The notes beneath the pieces are model-generated. The model did not search any database. It was not told the DNA's origin and saw only the letters and a program-made list of their open reading frames with translations. Both the position numbers and the translations under genes were made by a program. This document shows positions 28,349 through 36,449 of a stretch of 64,000 nucleotides of DNA, piece after piece. The DNA comes from UBA2040 sp963977135 (GTDB taxonomy: Bacteria > Bacteroidota > Bacteroidia > Flavobacteriales_D > Crocinitomicaceae). How positions within the stretch are numbered: the first letter of the stretch is position 1; the number at the start of each line of letters is the position of its first letter. The stretch lies in the NCBI GenBank assembly GCA_963977135.1, contig CAXBNN010000002.1:552292-616291 (forward strand), given 5' to 3'.

Positions 28349-29029
28349 TCATGGTCTTATTAATTCCTTTCCAGAAGTTCTATAAACCAAATAAAGTGCT
28401 ACAGCGAATAAAAAGTAGCGAATTAGCGATAATGACATCGCGATATTATAATATATAAGCCATGCGGTTTCAGGATAATTTTTAAGTAAATAATTGTGCA
28501 TTGAAATGAAAGGTACACTGCAAGCAAAATAAATAAACAAGCCAAAAACGGCAATAATTTCTGGTGATTTCCACCATGATTTAGACTTTGTCTTTGAAAG
28601 CTCAAAAAATACAAGATATAAAAGGATAGTAAAGCCAATGCATGCTGTTAAATCCGCCCAATTCAAATAACCTCTTATTCCTTCAGAGACAGCTTGCAAG
28701 GCAAAAACGCCTAAAAAAATGAGATTTGCGGCATTAATTATAATCTTATGCCGTTTCGTTTTCAGAACCCAAAATAAGGAGAAGAAAATAAGTTCCATTT
28801 CAACAAGTAACTGTATGTTCATCATCCACATCCGATTTTCATTCAGATTATTAATCGACCTTAAATACTCGAGGTATAAAAATGAAATTAACATAAACGT
28901 GCAATTAACAAGTAACTGATAAAACAGCATTCTTAGAAATTTATTCTGATATCGAAAACCAAGTAAACCAATTAGTCCTCCAACTACGCATGCTAGACTA
29001 ATTAAGTTATCAATATTAATATAATCCAT
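28349..29029 (-). CDS. Uncharacterised multi-pass membrane protein
   Basis: This 226-residue protein is almost entirely hydrophobic with about seven membrane segments, the first at residues 8-24 (NLISLACVVGGLIGLLGF) and the last at about 195-215 (SLSLIRYFLFAVALYLVYR). I do not recognise a family. It has short polar loops and a positive C-terminus (RTSGKELIRP). It lies 66 bases upstream of the histidine kinase gene on the same strand, and could be its sensory partner. That is inference from position only. Confidence 0.7.
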   Translation of the reverse strand: MDYINIDNLISLACVVGGLIGLLGFRYQNKFLRMLFYQLLVNCTFMLISFLYLEYLRSINNLNENRMWMMNIQLLVEMELIFFSLFWVLKTKRHKIIINAANLIFLGVFALQAVSEGIRGYLNWADLTACIGFTILLYLVFFELSKTKSKSWWKSPEIIAVFGLFIYFACSVPFISMHNYLLKNYPETAWLIYYNIAMSLSLIRYFLFAVALYLVYRTSGKELIRP

Positions 29030-29066
29030 AAACTTCTCTTTTGTTGACGGTTATCAATTTTTATGC

Positions 29067-29819
29067 TTACTCCAAATTAAAGCCATATTCTGCAATTACA
29101 GGTGGCATCCATTTTTGACGATTTGCAAATTGCCCCGAAAAAGGACCGTTTGGATTTACTTCAGGTGTATATAAAAGTAAGGTTTGCTTCACTGAGTTCG
29201 TCAGTTCATGAATAACTATCTCAATGCTATTTTTTAAAACCAAAGAAGTGTTATCGTTTTCAACTAGGTAAGTGAAAATCGTTTGAAAGGTAATGAGCAG
29301 TCTGTCAACATCTACACCCAGATTAAACGGTTCAAAGTTTGGCGCATTTAGCGTATGTTTAATTTTGAGTTCCGATTTTAATAAATTTAAAGCATCATCA
29401 TATTCTGTGCTCGTTGCTGCTTCAAAACTCCCGTTTCTAAATTTGTACAAATCACCTTCTTGGGCTATGGTGTACATATATGAATGCGTATTGTTTTGAA
29501 AATGATCATACGCTAAAAACACAGGCTTATAGAAAAGATCCATGACAATTTCGCCACCATCATCTCGGGCCCCGTAAAATATTTGTAGGGCTGTCAAACA
29601 TCTTTTGTCAGGTGTGGCATAACCTGAAACTTGATTATATAAAATCTCTAATTCCGCTTGAGGAATGGTTGCAACATCTTGAGAAATGATTTTCCCATTC
29701 AATTGTAGGTGGGTTTCACCGTTCGCAATACGTTGATTTCCCTCGCTCGGACTCACCACTGCAAGCTCAAGGTTTAGTGTGTCTTCATTGGGTAATGGCA
29801 AGTTAGCTGCAGTAATCAT
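29067..29819 (-). CDS. Uncharacterised protein, no signal peptide
   Basis: This 250-residue soluble protein is not of a family I recognise. It starts MITAANLPLPNEDTLNLELAV and carries regions such as KRCLTALQIFYGARDDGGEIVMDLFYKPVFL near 72-103, FEPFNLGVDVDRLLITFQTIF near 165-185, and the C-terminal KWMPPVIAEYGFNLE. It is predicted mixed alpha/beta, with one Cys and no membrane segment. It is the first gene of the minus-strand group that includes the membrane protein and two-component pair, 38 bases from the next gene, so it may be co-transcribed. Confidence 0.65.
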   Translation of the reverse strand: MITAANLPLPNEDTLNLELAVVSPSEGNQRIANGETHLQLNGKIISQDVATIPQAELEILYNQVSGYATPDKRCLTALQIFYGARDDGGEIVMDLFYKPVFLAYDHFQNNTHSYMYTIAQEGDLYKFRNGSFEAATSTEYDDALNLLKSELKIKHTLNAPNFEPFNLGVDVDRLLITFQTIFTYLVENDNTSLVLKNSIEIVIHELTNSVKQTLLLYTPEVNPNGPFSGQFANRQKWMPPVIAEYGFNLE

Positions 29820-29976
29820 AAGTACATTGTTTTAATAGTTTAAACAAAAAAACAAGAAAAAGCCCATGATTCCTATTTTTTAGTACTGGGGATTTCCACA
29901 TCTTTTATGGGAAAACTCCCGTGGGACATTGTGAAAACCCACCTTGTAGGCAGAACTGAATTTACCCATATTTGTA

Positions 29977-30126
29977 ATGGATATAAAGAGATTATTTACT
30001 ACTGCTACTTATGTCCCATTCTATCCACGAGTTAAATGTTCTGGATTTAATTGTTCTGAAAAGCACGGTTTAAATCGCATCCGAAAGGGTGTGGTTTCCG
30101 TGATTTTTTATAAACCGCTAAAATGA
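29977..30126 (+). CDS. Possible small ORF (49 residues)
   Basis: In the 470-base gap between divergent genes, the ATG at 29977 opens a 49-residue frame (MDIKRLFTTATYVPFYPRV, then KCSGFNCSEKHGLNRIRKG) ending at 30126. A CATATTTG sequence just upstream is one base off the TAnnTTTG -7 box. There is no recognisable domain, so the coding status is doubtful. Confidence 0.2.
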   Translation: MDIKRLFTTATYVPFYPRVKCSGFNCSEKHGLNRIRKGVVSVIFYKPLK

Positions 30127-30135
30127 AGAGACGAA

Positions 30136-30252
30136 ATGCATATGAACTCGTATAACACTAAACTCAAAGTCATATTAATTGTGATGTTCTTATTTTTTGG
30201 AATCTTTATATCAATCTTAGAACTTATCTCAATCGTAGAATTATTCTTATAA
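30136..30252 (+). CDS. Possible small single-pass membrane peptide (38 residues)
   Basis: The ATG at 30136 opens a 38-residue frame (MHMNSYNTKLKVILIVMFLF, then FGIFISILELISIVELFL) that is one hydrophobic helix after a short basic start. It ends 38 bases before the hydrolase gene and could be its leader partner. The evidence is composition only. The rest of 29820-30289 holds nothing else I can support. Confidence 0.3.
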   Translation: MHMNSYNTKLKVILIVMFLFFGIFISILELISIVELFL

Positions 30253-30289
30253 AAGGCAGTGGTATGTCGTTTATTTCGTATGAAATCAA

Positions 30290-32965
30290 ATGGCCATGTC
30301 TAATTTCAGTAAATCAATTTATCTTTGTCTAAAAACTAAATTGAAGTCCCTCCTACTTTTTTGTTTCCTCTTAATTAATTTCGTCTTTTGGGCTCAAGAC
30401 AGTACGATATGGGTTACATTTCACCCATCACCTTCCCAGTTAATGGGTTTTGACGCAGCTAGCAAAGGAGGTAACAACAATGACTATCCAAACTTTACAC
30501 TTGAAAACGGAAAAACCTGGAAATCTTCCTATAAAATATTAGCCTACGGTAAATCGGATGTTGTCACTATTAAAATTCACGGTGATACCACAATTGATCT
30601 CTCTCAATTAGAATTCTATTTTGGTAGTGAAAAATTAGATCCAATACTCACCGAAAAAGGAATTTCGATCAACATAATTCGACCCAAAGTTTCTAATGAT
30701 TTACTAGTTTTTCACAACGGAAAGATTATCGGGCAGCTCAAAACGATGGTTTATTCCGAGAAAAAGAAAGACCTAATTATCGTTCCATTAATCTCCCAGA
30801 AGCTAGATTTTATGGATATTCGTAAAAAAATAATTAGCGTTTACGAAAAGGCAAATATTGACTTAAACATATCTATAGGTCAGCGTTTTAGCTCAAAAGT
30901 ATTCAATAGTAAAACGATTTTTAGTTCACCCGACAGTTTGCAAAATCGGTACTCCGGACAAATGCGTTTGTTGCGCGATCTTTATTTCAAAGAAAACCCA
31001 AATGTCAACAAAAACGCATTTTACTTATTTGTCGTTCCTGGATTTTCCAACAACAGTACATTTGGCTTTATGGTTCCCGACAAAGCGATTGGATTTGTTC
31101 CGTTTCAGTCAAATCAAAAGAAACTAGGTATTCAGTTGGCAAGAACTTTAGCGACTGGAATGGGTGGTCTGAATAGCCAATGGATCCGAGACGCCAATCT
31201 AATTTCGAAAAACTTACTCGACACAACTTACGGAACCGAGTTGACTCATTTTCAAATTACCGAGTTGCAAAGAGAAATGTCAACATATTCTCGATTCGAT
31301 GCCTATGAAAATATCAAAACAGGAAATGGAACCATTGCCTATTATTTTTGGGAAGAAGATGCAGATGGCAATATTTTCATTGATGGAAAAAGCTTGGTTA
31401 ACGTACCTCGACAACCTTTCAAAAAGAACTTCCTCGCCTACCGTTTTGATGTTCAATATTCACTCATGCGGCCGCTTTTCCGTTTTGGTAAGTACTACAT
31501 CTCTTTGGTCAATTTTGGCTTCGTCACTCTAATTCTTCTGTTGGTATATTGGTTCAGAAAACGTATGCTCAAAATTTGGGAAAATAGAAACTGGAGGAAT
31601 ATTTACCGTCGCTCATTGTATTGGCTCAGCTTAATCCTTGCTTTTATTCTCATTTACTCCAGTTTCTCTTGGGGCAATGACATTCTCGATCAGTTTAAAA
31701 AGGTTTCCGGACCAATTCCTTCTCTCAAAAACCTTACCTATCGAGATGCGCGGCATGTTTTGTTCAACGATCCTGAAATTCGCAAACAAGGCGAAGCGAA
31801 TCTTTGTTCAGAAATTCTAATTCGGAAAAATGGGGCTTGGGAAGTTAAAAAAAGAAGCCAAGTCCTGTATTTTGAATTGCAGGAAAGGGATACTAGCGAA
31901 GTTCCCCTGCTAAGACTTGTTTCTACGAGTGATAGTTTGATTTTAGAACAAGATTCTATTCGCACCTTTGCGCGAACTCATTACGTGGTCTACACTCGAA
32001 AAGATTCCAAAGGAAAATGCCTAAGTCAAGAAGTGTATACCTACGATGGTAAAATAGTCAGCGACCTTAAAAAACAAGTAAATGTCCCAAAGCGGATTTT
32101 AGTTTTTGTCAACGGATATCGACCAACTTCTACAGGACAAACCGTTGGTGAAGGATTTAAAGGAATACAAGCAAAAGGACTAGAGTTCCCAAACTCAACA
32201 AACTATATTTACAACTTTGACCGTTACGATTATTGGCAACCGTGGGGAGAAATAAACTTACAATTTCAGAATCGTTTAAATCCATCCATTACGTTCTATG
32301 CAGACGGCCATTTTTCAGTATCAACATCTGATTATCAATCACTTTTAAATTTCACTCGAATTTCACAATTGTATCCTTTACGTTGTAGTAATCCAAAAAA
32401 GCATGTTTGCTCTACTGTGAAAAATGACCAAATTACACGTTTCTTTTTACCGACAACAAAAACAGAAAAACTACTTAAAATGTCGCCCAACAAGACAGGA
32501 TTTGAGTATAGAAAAAAGAAAGGTAAAATCGCAGGAATGAATCTTTTACAGGAGATAAATCCTTATCCAAATCAATCAGAAAACGACACCCTTTTCATTG
32601 TCGCGCATAGCATGGGTTACGCGTATGCTCTGGGCATGATAGAAGTTCTGCGAGATAAAATCAACTTTGGCGGATTTTACATTATTGCTCCTGAAAATGC
32701 AAAAAGTGGAAAAGTAAATACCAATGAATGGCGAGAAATTTGGCAGTATGGTAGTCGATTTAATTTGCCAAATTCAGATGCGCCTTGTTTGCAAGATGGT
32801 GTAGCCCCCCAATCTGGAGCTTTAGGTTTGCCCTTTGCTTTTCGTGTCTTCTTTCCAGAAAATCTGTATGAGAAAAAAGGCTTTTTCGATTCGCATTTTA
32901 TTGGTTATTACGACTGGATTCTGAAATTGAACGAGGGACAACCTGGCTATATGAAACAGCGATAA
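30290..32965 (+). CDS. Large membrane protein with C-terminal alpha/beta hydrolase domain
   Basis: The protein has 891 residues from the ATG at 30290 (an ATG at 30296 is equally possible). It begins with a signal sequence (LLLFCFLLINFVFWAQ). The N-terminal 390 residues hold a region (about 190-300) that resembles a metallopeptidase fold in spacing, but the place expected for HExxH reads LARTLATGMGGLNSQW near 285-300. Two membrane helices at about 403-420 and 443-460 follow. The C-terminal part has LVFVNGYRPTSTGQTVGEGF near 604-623 as an oxyanion-type segment and FIVAHSMGYAYALGMIE near 769-785, with nucleophile Ser774 in a GxSxG-like HSMGY elbow. It may be an acyl hydrolase with an outside or periplasmic domain; I cannot name the substrate. 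Confidence 0.75.
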   Translation: MAMSNFSKSIYLCLKTKLKSLLLFCFLLINFVFWAQDSTIWVTFHPSPSQLMGFDAASKGGNNNDYPNFTLENGKTWKSSYKILAYGKSDVVTIKIHGDTTIDLSQLEFYFGSEKLDPILTEKGISINIIRPKVSNDLLVFHNGKIIGQLKTMVYSEKKKDLIIVPLISQKLDFMDIRKKIISVYEKANIDLNISIGQRFSSKVFNSKTIFSSPDSLQNRYSGQMRLLRDLYFKENPNVNKNAFYLFVVPGFSNNSTFGFMVPDKAIGFVPFQSNQKKLGIQLARTLATGMGGLNSQWIRDANLISKNLLDTTYGTELTHFQITELQREMSTYSRFDAYENIKTGNGTIAYYFWEEDADGNIFIDGKSLVNVPRQPFKKNFLAYRFDVQYSLMRPLFRFGKYYISLVNFGFVTLILLLVYWFRKRMLKIWENRNWRNIYRRSLYWLSLILAFILIYSSFSWGNDILDQFKKVSGPIPSLKNLTYRDARHVLFNDPEIRKQGEANLCSEILIRKNGAWEVKKRSQVLYFELQERDTSEVPLLRLVSTSDSLILEQDSIRTFARTHYVVYTRKDSKGKCLSQEVYTYDGKIVSDLKKQVNVPKRILVFVNGYRPTSTGQTVGEGFKGIQAKGLEFPNSTNYIYNFDRYDYWQPWGEINLQFQNRLNPSITFYADGHFSVSTSDYQSLLNFTRISQLYPLRCSNPKKHVCSTVKNDQITRFFLPTTKTEKLLKMSPNKTGFEYRKKKGKIAGMNLLQEINPYPNQSENDTLFIVAHSMGYAYALGMIEVLRDKINFGGFYIIAPENAKSGKVNTNEWREIWQYGSRFNLPNSDAPCLQDGVAPQSGALGLPFAFRVFFPENLYEKKGFFDSHFIGYYDWILKLNEGQPGYMKQR

Positions 32966-33002
32966 TTGCATTTTTTCTATATTTACTCTCTATTGAATTT
33001 TC

Positions 33003-33389
33003 ATGAAAATCGAAAATATTACCAAATTCTGTGATCATTGCAAGCACAAAATATTCGACCCGAAGTCTGGAGTAGTATGCGCTCAAACAGCACAAAAACC
33101 AGATTTTGATGAAACTTGTCCGATATTCGAAGAAACGGAAAAATCAAAATACGCAAGACAATACATTGCTGAAAATCCTGTAGATCCGAATCGAGAATCC
33201 GTTAAAACTTCATCTGGACCAGATGCCATGAAAGGACTTGTGTTTGGTTTGATTTTAGTCGTTCTCGGAATTGGTTTAACTCTGTTTTCAGAATCAAATG
33301 CTCTCGACTCTGGTAGAGGCTCATATACAATATACATCGGACTAATTGTGATAGGCGCTTTTCGCATTCTCTTTTCTGGGAAGTTTTAA
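33003..33389 (+). CDS. Small membrane protein with N-terminal Cys-rich cytosolic part
   Basis: This 128-residue protein begins MKIENITKFCDHCKHKIFDP with CxxC at Cys10/Cys13, then Cys near 25 and Cys near 39 (DETCPIFEE), which could form a zinc-binding ribbon. Two membrane segments follow at about residues 77-95 (GLVFGLILVVLGIGLTLF) and 106-122 (YTIYIGLIVIGAFRILF). The family is not known to me; similar small Cys-rich two-TM proteins are frequent in Bacteroidota genomes. It lies between the hydrolase gene and the TetR operon. Confidence 0.65.
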   Translation: MKIENITKFCDHCKHKIFDPKSGVVCAQTAQKPDFDETCPIFEETEKSKYARQYIAENPVDPNRESVKTSSGPDAMKGLVFGLILVVLGIGLTLFSESNALDSGRGSYTIYIGLIVIGAFRILFSGKF

Positions 33390-33459
33390 AATAAACGTAG
33401 CATTTTTATCCGCTCAAGTTAATTTTCCCTAATTCCTTTTTCAATCTAAAAAACTTTAA

Positions 33460-33467
33460 TACATTTG
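33460..33467 (+). promoter_or_regulatory. -7 box of the TetR-operon promoter
   Basis: TACATTTG matches the Bacteroidota -7 consensus TAnnTTTG exactly and is immediately followed by the palindromic operator, so repressor binding there would cover the transcription start. Confidence 0.6.
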
Positions 33468-33487
33468 AAGAGTGAACATTCACTCTT
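33468..33487. promoter_or_regulatory. TetR-type palindromic operator
   Basis: AAGAGTGAACATTCACTCTT is a 20-base inverted repeat with 9-bp perfect arms (AAGAGTGAA/TTCACTCTT) and a two-base centre. It directly follows the -7 box and ends 18 bases before the TetR start, the usual placement for autorepression. Confidence 0.8.
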
Positions 33488-33505
33488 TTATTTAAGACAC
33501 TCATT

Positions 33506-34102
33506 ATGAATGAAACAGCAAGCATAACCGACAAACAACTCAAAATCATCGAAGCTGCTGGTAAAATTCTATCCGTTGGTGGAATTGGCGGATTGACGAC
33601 AAAAAACTTGGGTAAGGAAATGCAATCTTCTGAAAGCGCCATTTATCGGCATTTTGCGAGTAAGGAAGATATCATCGTTGGGATGCTTAATTATTTAGCC
33701 GAAAGTTTAGATGAAAAATACACTCTGGGAATATCTAAAAGTGATTCTCCTGATGAGAAATTTATTAAGTTATTTCAATTGCAATTCGATTATTTCACCC
33801 AACACCCTCATTTCGTTTTAGCCGTTTTCTCAGATGGTTTGCTCGAAGAAAGTGATAAAATCAACGAAGCAATCCTCGGCATCATGACGATGAAGCATAA
33901 ACATCTCTTTCCAATAATTCAAGATGGTCAAACTTCAGGTGCTTTCACATCTGAACTACCTATCGAAGATATTTTACACATTTCTATGGGTGCTATTCGT
34001 TTACAAATGTTCAAATGGAGAGTGGCGGAATATCAATTTGATTTGAATGAAGCTGGCAACAAAATAGTTCATTCTGTCCTCAATTTGATAAAAACGAAAT
34101 AA
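33506..34102 (+). CDS. TetR family transcriptional regulator
   Basis: This 198-residue protein has an N-terminal TetR HTH at about residues 9-56 (KQLKIIEAAGKILSVGGIGG, then LTTKNLGKEMQSSESAIYRHFASKEDII). The C-terminal ligand-binding part is variable and hydrophobic. It is the first gene of a five-gene run (33506-35845) and is preceded by a palindromic operator on its own promoter, so it most likely represses itself and the following genes. The inducer is unknown; the downstream genes point to a redox or thiol/heme stress. The tail ends IKTK. Confidence 0.92.
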   Translation: MNETASITDKQLKIIEAAGKILSVGGIGGLTTKNLGKEMQSSESAIYRHFASKEDIIVGMLNYLAESLDEKYTLGISKSDSPDEKFIKLFQLQFDYFTQHPHFVLAVFSDGLLEESDKINEAILGIMTMKHKHLFPIIQDGQTSGAFTSELPIEDILHISMGAIRLQMFKWRVAEYQFDLNEAGNKIVHSVLNLIKTK

Positions 34103-34103
34103 G

Positions 34104-34487
34104 ATGAAAAAACGTCTTCCATATATATCTGCAGTATTGCTCACAGGTTTCGGCTTGTTGTCTTTATTCTTAAGCACATCCGTAATTTTTGATTTGTTTG
34201 GAATCCGTGACAAAGAAGGCAATTATGTGCTTTTCGTGGTGTGGGCTAATTTCTTTAGCAGTATACTTTATTTAATAGCAGCGTTTGGATTCATTAAATT
34301 AAAAAGCTGGACATACAAAGTTTTACTACTTTCTGTTCTGATTTTGGTAGTCGCATTTTTAGGCTTGCTCCTACATATAAACAACGGGGGGATTTACGAA
34401 ACAAAAACAGTTGGTGCCATGCTATTCCGAACTTCTATTACGGCAGTTTTCGCTCTAATCGCCTATTTCTCAATTTCAAAAAAATAA
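34104..34487 (+). CDS. Four-helix membrane protein of the TetR operon
   Basis: This 127-residue protein has four hydrophobic helices: about residues 7-28 (YISAVLLTGFGLLSLFL), 45-63 (VVWANFFSSILYLIAAFGF), 70-91 and 104-123. No catalytic motif is present. It begins one base after the TetR stop, so it is probably co-transcribed and co-translated. Its function is unknown; it could anchor or support the lipoproteins that follow. I do not recognise a named family with confidence. Confidence 0.75.
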   Translation: MKKRLPYISAVLLTGFGLLSLFLSTSVIFDLFGIRDKEGNYVLFVVWANFFSSILYLIAAFGFIKLKSWTYKVLLLSVLILVVAFLGLLLHINNGGIYETKTVGAMLFRTSITAVFALIAYFSISKK

Positions 34488-34492
34488 ACAAG

Positions 34493-34960
34493 ATGAAAAA
34501 AATAAACATTTTAATAGCAATAATCGCAGCAGGAATGCTTTTCACTAGCTGTGATTCGAACGAACATGAAGATCATATGAATAATTCTCAAATGGAAAGT
34601 CATGAAGGTCATAACTATAGTGATAAATCAGCAGAATTAGGTCTAAACGGCGGTAAAAAATGGCAGGTAAATTCTGAAATGATAATGCCAGTTCGTGAAA
34701 TGGAAACCACAATCAATAGTTTTTCTATCAAAGGAAAAGGTGATTATAGTGAGTTGGCACGAGAACTGAAAGTTGAGATTGACCAATTGACATCAAGTTG
34801 CACCATGACAGGTGAATCTCACGATCAATTGCACCTTTGGTTGTTGCCACATATTAAGTTAGTAGATGAATTGAGCAAAGCAAATAACGACAAAGATTGT
34901 TCTAGCAAATACGAAGAAATACAAGCTTCCATGATCACTTTTAATGAATATTTCCAATGA
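34493..34960 (+). CDS. His/Met-rich lipoprotein of the TetR operon
   Basis: This 155-residue protein has a lipoprotein signal with acceptor Cys20 (AGMLFTSC). The mature start DSNEHEDHMNNSQMESHEGHN is rich in His and Met, which suggests binding of copper or another soft metal. The rest is helical, with two more Cys near residues 103 and 137 (TSSCTMTGESHD, DKDCSSK). It overlaps the next gene by four bases (ATGA). No family name is certain; a periplasmic metal-handling role is an inference from composition. Confidence 0.75.
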   Translation: MKKINILIAIIAAGMLFTSCDSNEHEDHMNNSQMESHEGHNYSDKSAELGLNGGKKWQVNSEMIMPVREMETTINSFSIKGKGDYSELARELKVEIDQLTSSCTMTGESHDQLHLWLLPHIKLVDELSKANNDKDCSSKYEEIQASMITFNEYFQ

Positions 34961-35547
34961 AAAATTTAATCTATTTAGTATCCGTAAGTTTGGTTCTTTT
35001 TACTGCATGTCAATCGCCTGCTGAAAAAGTAGAAAATGAAACACAGATAAAAATTGAAACACCAGAAATCGACTATTTGGCTTTAGGAAAAGATTATGCT
35101 TTGCAAACGAAAAACGTACTCGGGAAAAACCTAACTCAAGCTTTAGGTGAAGGTGGTCCAGAACATGCGCTTACATTTTGCAACACTCGGGCAATTCCAT
35201 TAACCGATAGCATGGCAATTGCATTAAACGCTTCGATTCGACGAGTTTCAGATTTGCCCCGGAATCCATCAAACAAAGCAAATCAAAAGGAGCTTGATTA
35301 CATCTTAAACCTTAAAGCAAAAGCAGAAAATCACAAACCTATGATGCAAGAAATCAATGGGAAAATGGTTGGCTATTATCCGATTCTTACAAATGGAATG
35401 TGCCTGCAATGCCACGGAAATAAACAAAGTGATTTAACACCAGGAACAGTCAATAAATTAGCAAAACTCTATCCAAACGACCAGGCAACCGGTTATGGTG
35501 ACAATCAAATCCGTGGACTTTTTGTAGTGGAAATGGATAAAAAATAA
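34957..35547 (+). CDS. DUF3365 (Tll0287-like) c-type heme lipoprotein
   Basis: This 196-residue protein has a lipoprotein signal with Cys18 (SLVLFTAC), then a Tll0287/DUF3365 domain from about residue 44. It carries EHALTFCNTRAIPLTDSMA near 66-84, SIRRVSDLPRNPSNKANQKE near 89-108, and a single CxxCH heme-binding motif at GMCLQCHGNK near 147-156, followed by YPNDQATGYGDNQIRGLF. These domains are seen in heme-based redox sensors and in stand-alone periplasmic heme proteins. The ATG overlaps the preceding stop. It may report or carry electrons for the operon. Confidence 0.85.
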   Translation: MKNLIYLVSVSLVLFTACQSPAEKVENETQIKIETPEIDYLALGKDYALQTKNVLGKNLTQALGEGGPEHALTFCNTRAIPLTDSMAIALNASIRRVSDLPRNPSNKANQKELDYILNLKAKAENHKPMMQEINGKMVGYYPILTNGMCLQCHGNKQSDLTPGTVNKLAKLYPNDQATGYGDNQIRGLFVVEMDKK

Positions 35548-35551
35548 AAAC

Positions 35552-35845
35552 ATGAACATTAAAGAACTTCATACAACCGACAAACCTGTTTCAACGCCTT
35601 CGCTTTTCAAAAGTGATGCTTCAACGGGAACCGCTGTCGCTATAAAAATTGATGCAGGAGCTCAATTGAGCAAACACATAACCAAAATTCCAGCTTTGCT
35701 AATCTGTATTTCAGGACACGCAATTTTCGACAATGAAAAAGGTGAAAAACAAGACTTAAAGCCAGGTGATTTTGTGAAAATTGAACCCGAAGTCATGCAT
35801 TGGGTTGACAGCGTTGAAACGTCGCATTTGGTATTGGTACGATAA
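35552..35845 (+). CDS. Small cupin domain protein
   Basis: This 97-residue protein is a single cupin barrel: GAQLSKHITKIPALLICISGHAIFD near residues 35-59 and LKPGDFVKIEPEVMHWVDSVE near 69-89, with possible metal ligands His41 and His84. It is the last gene of the TetR operon, starting four bases after the DUF3365 gene. Such small cupins often sense or process small molecules; substrate unknown. It is convergent with the small membrane ORF at 35852. Confidence 0.8.
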   Translation: MNIKELHTTDKPVSTPSLFKSDASTGTAVAIKIDAGAQLSKHITKIPALLICISGHAIFDNEKGEKQDLKPGDFVKIEPEVMHWVDSVETSHLVLVR

Positions 35846-35851
35846 ATAAAA

Positions 35852-35980
35852 TCAACCTTTAAATAGCAAAATCAAACTCGATAAAAGCCAACAAGCAATT
35901 ACTAAATAAACGATGATTTGGAATCGAATAGAAACCTTTTTGGAGAAAACTGCCATATTCATTTGTTTTAAATCGTTCAT
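35852..35980 (-). CDS. Small single-pass membrane protein (42 residues)
   Basis: On the minus strand, the ATG at 35980 opens a 42-residue frame that starts MNDLKQMNMAVFSKKVSIRF and continues QIIVYLVIACWLLSSLILLF before ending KG. This is a clean layout of a basic, polar N-terminus and one 20-residue helix. It ends seven bases from the cupin stop. It is too short for normal gene finding but its composition is protein-like. Function unknown; small accessory subunit of a membrane complex is possible. Confidence 0.5.
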   Translation of the reverse strand: MNDLKQMNMAVFSKKVSIRFQIIVYLVIACWLLSSLILLFKG

Positions 35981-36084
35981 GCTCTATTATCTGGTTTTCA
36001 AATATCCAAAACCAATTTAATTCAAATAGGATGCCACAATTAAGTTTGTGTTAAAAAACATAGTTAAATAAAACGCTGATTGAA

Positions 36085-36107
36085 CGCCTGCCTATCGACA
36101 GACAGGG
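36085..36107 (+). repeat. Short dyad repeat element, copy 1
   Basis: The 23-base sequence CGCCTGCC-TATCGA-CAGACAGGG forms an imperfect hairpin and is found again inverted at 41288-41310 with two or three changes. The rest of 35981-36568 is non-coding: two copies of a longer repeat, a heptamer array, two regulator boxes and a promoter. Confidence 0.6.
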
Positions 36108-36140
36108 ATTTTTCTTTGTGTAACACTGTGCCTTCTCTGT

Positions 36141-36218
36141 GAAACTCTATGATAATTTATGCCACGAACACACGACCGCGAAGCAGCAACGTAGTTAATG
36201 ACCCACGAATTTTCTTTG
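36141..36218 (+). repeat. Intergenic repeat, copy 1 (interrupted)
   Basis: GAAACTCTATGATAATTTAT then GCCACGAACACACGA (36141-36174) and, after a 22-base insertion, ATGACCCACGAATTTTCTTTG (ending 36218) match copy 2 at 36289-36346 almost exactly. The sequence has stops in all frames and looks like a dispersed intergenic repeat rather than a gene. Confidence 0.65.
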
Positions 36219-36288
36219 CGAAACTCAGCGGTAAAATCAACTTCGCGTATTTGCGTCTCTGCGGTTAAAAACTCTAAGCGCTCTCCGC

Positions 36289-36346
36289 GAAACTCTGTGA
36301 TAATTTATATGCCACGAACACACGAATGACCCACGAATTTTCTTTG
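36289..36346 (+). repeat. Intergenic repeat, copy 2
   Basis: This contiguous copy reads GAAACTCTGTGATAATTTAT, AT, GCCACGAACACACGA, then TGACCCACGAATTTTCTTTG. The same words (TTTGCG, CTCTGCGGTTAAA, CTCCGCGAAACTC) occur around it, a style of repeat seen across Bacteroidota genomes. Confidence 0.65.
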
Positions 36347-36414
36347 TACAACTGTATCAACTTAGTGAAGCATCGTGATAAACAACAACCTCGTACTCCA
36401 AGGGGAAAAGCACA

Positions 36415-36449
36415 TCTGATGTCCAACGTCTGATATCTAATATCTAATA
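36415..36449 (+). repeat. Degenerate heptamer array
   Basis: Five consecutive 7-base units TCTGATG, TCCAACG, TCTGATA, TCTAATA, TCTAATA end directly at the first regulator box. It fits the heptamer arrays seen at 61207, 62377 and 63930. Confidence 0.55.

Noticed and set aside
33406..33642. Minus-strand frame opposite the TetR operator and start
   Set aside because: It overlaps the operator and the TetR gene antisense and has no protein-like features.
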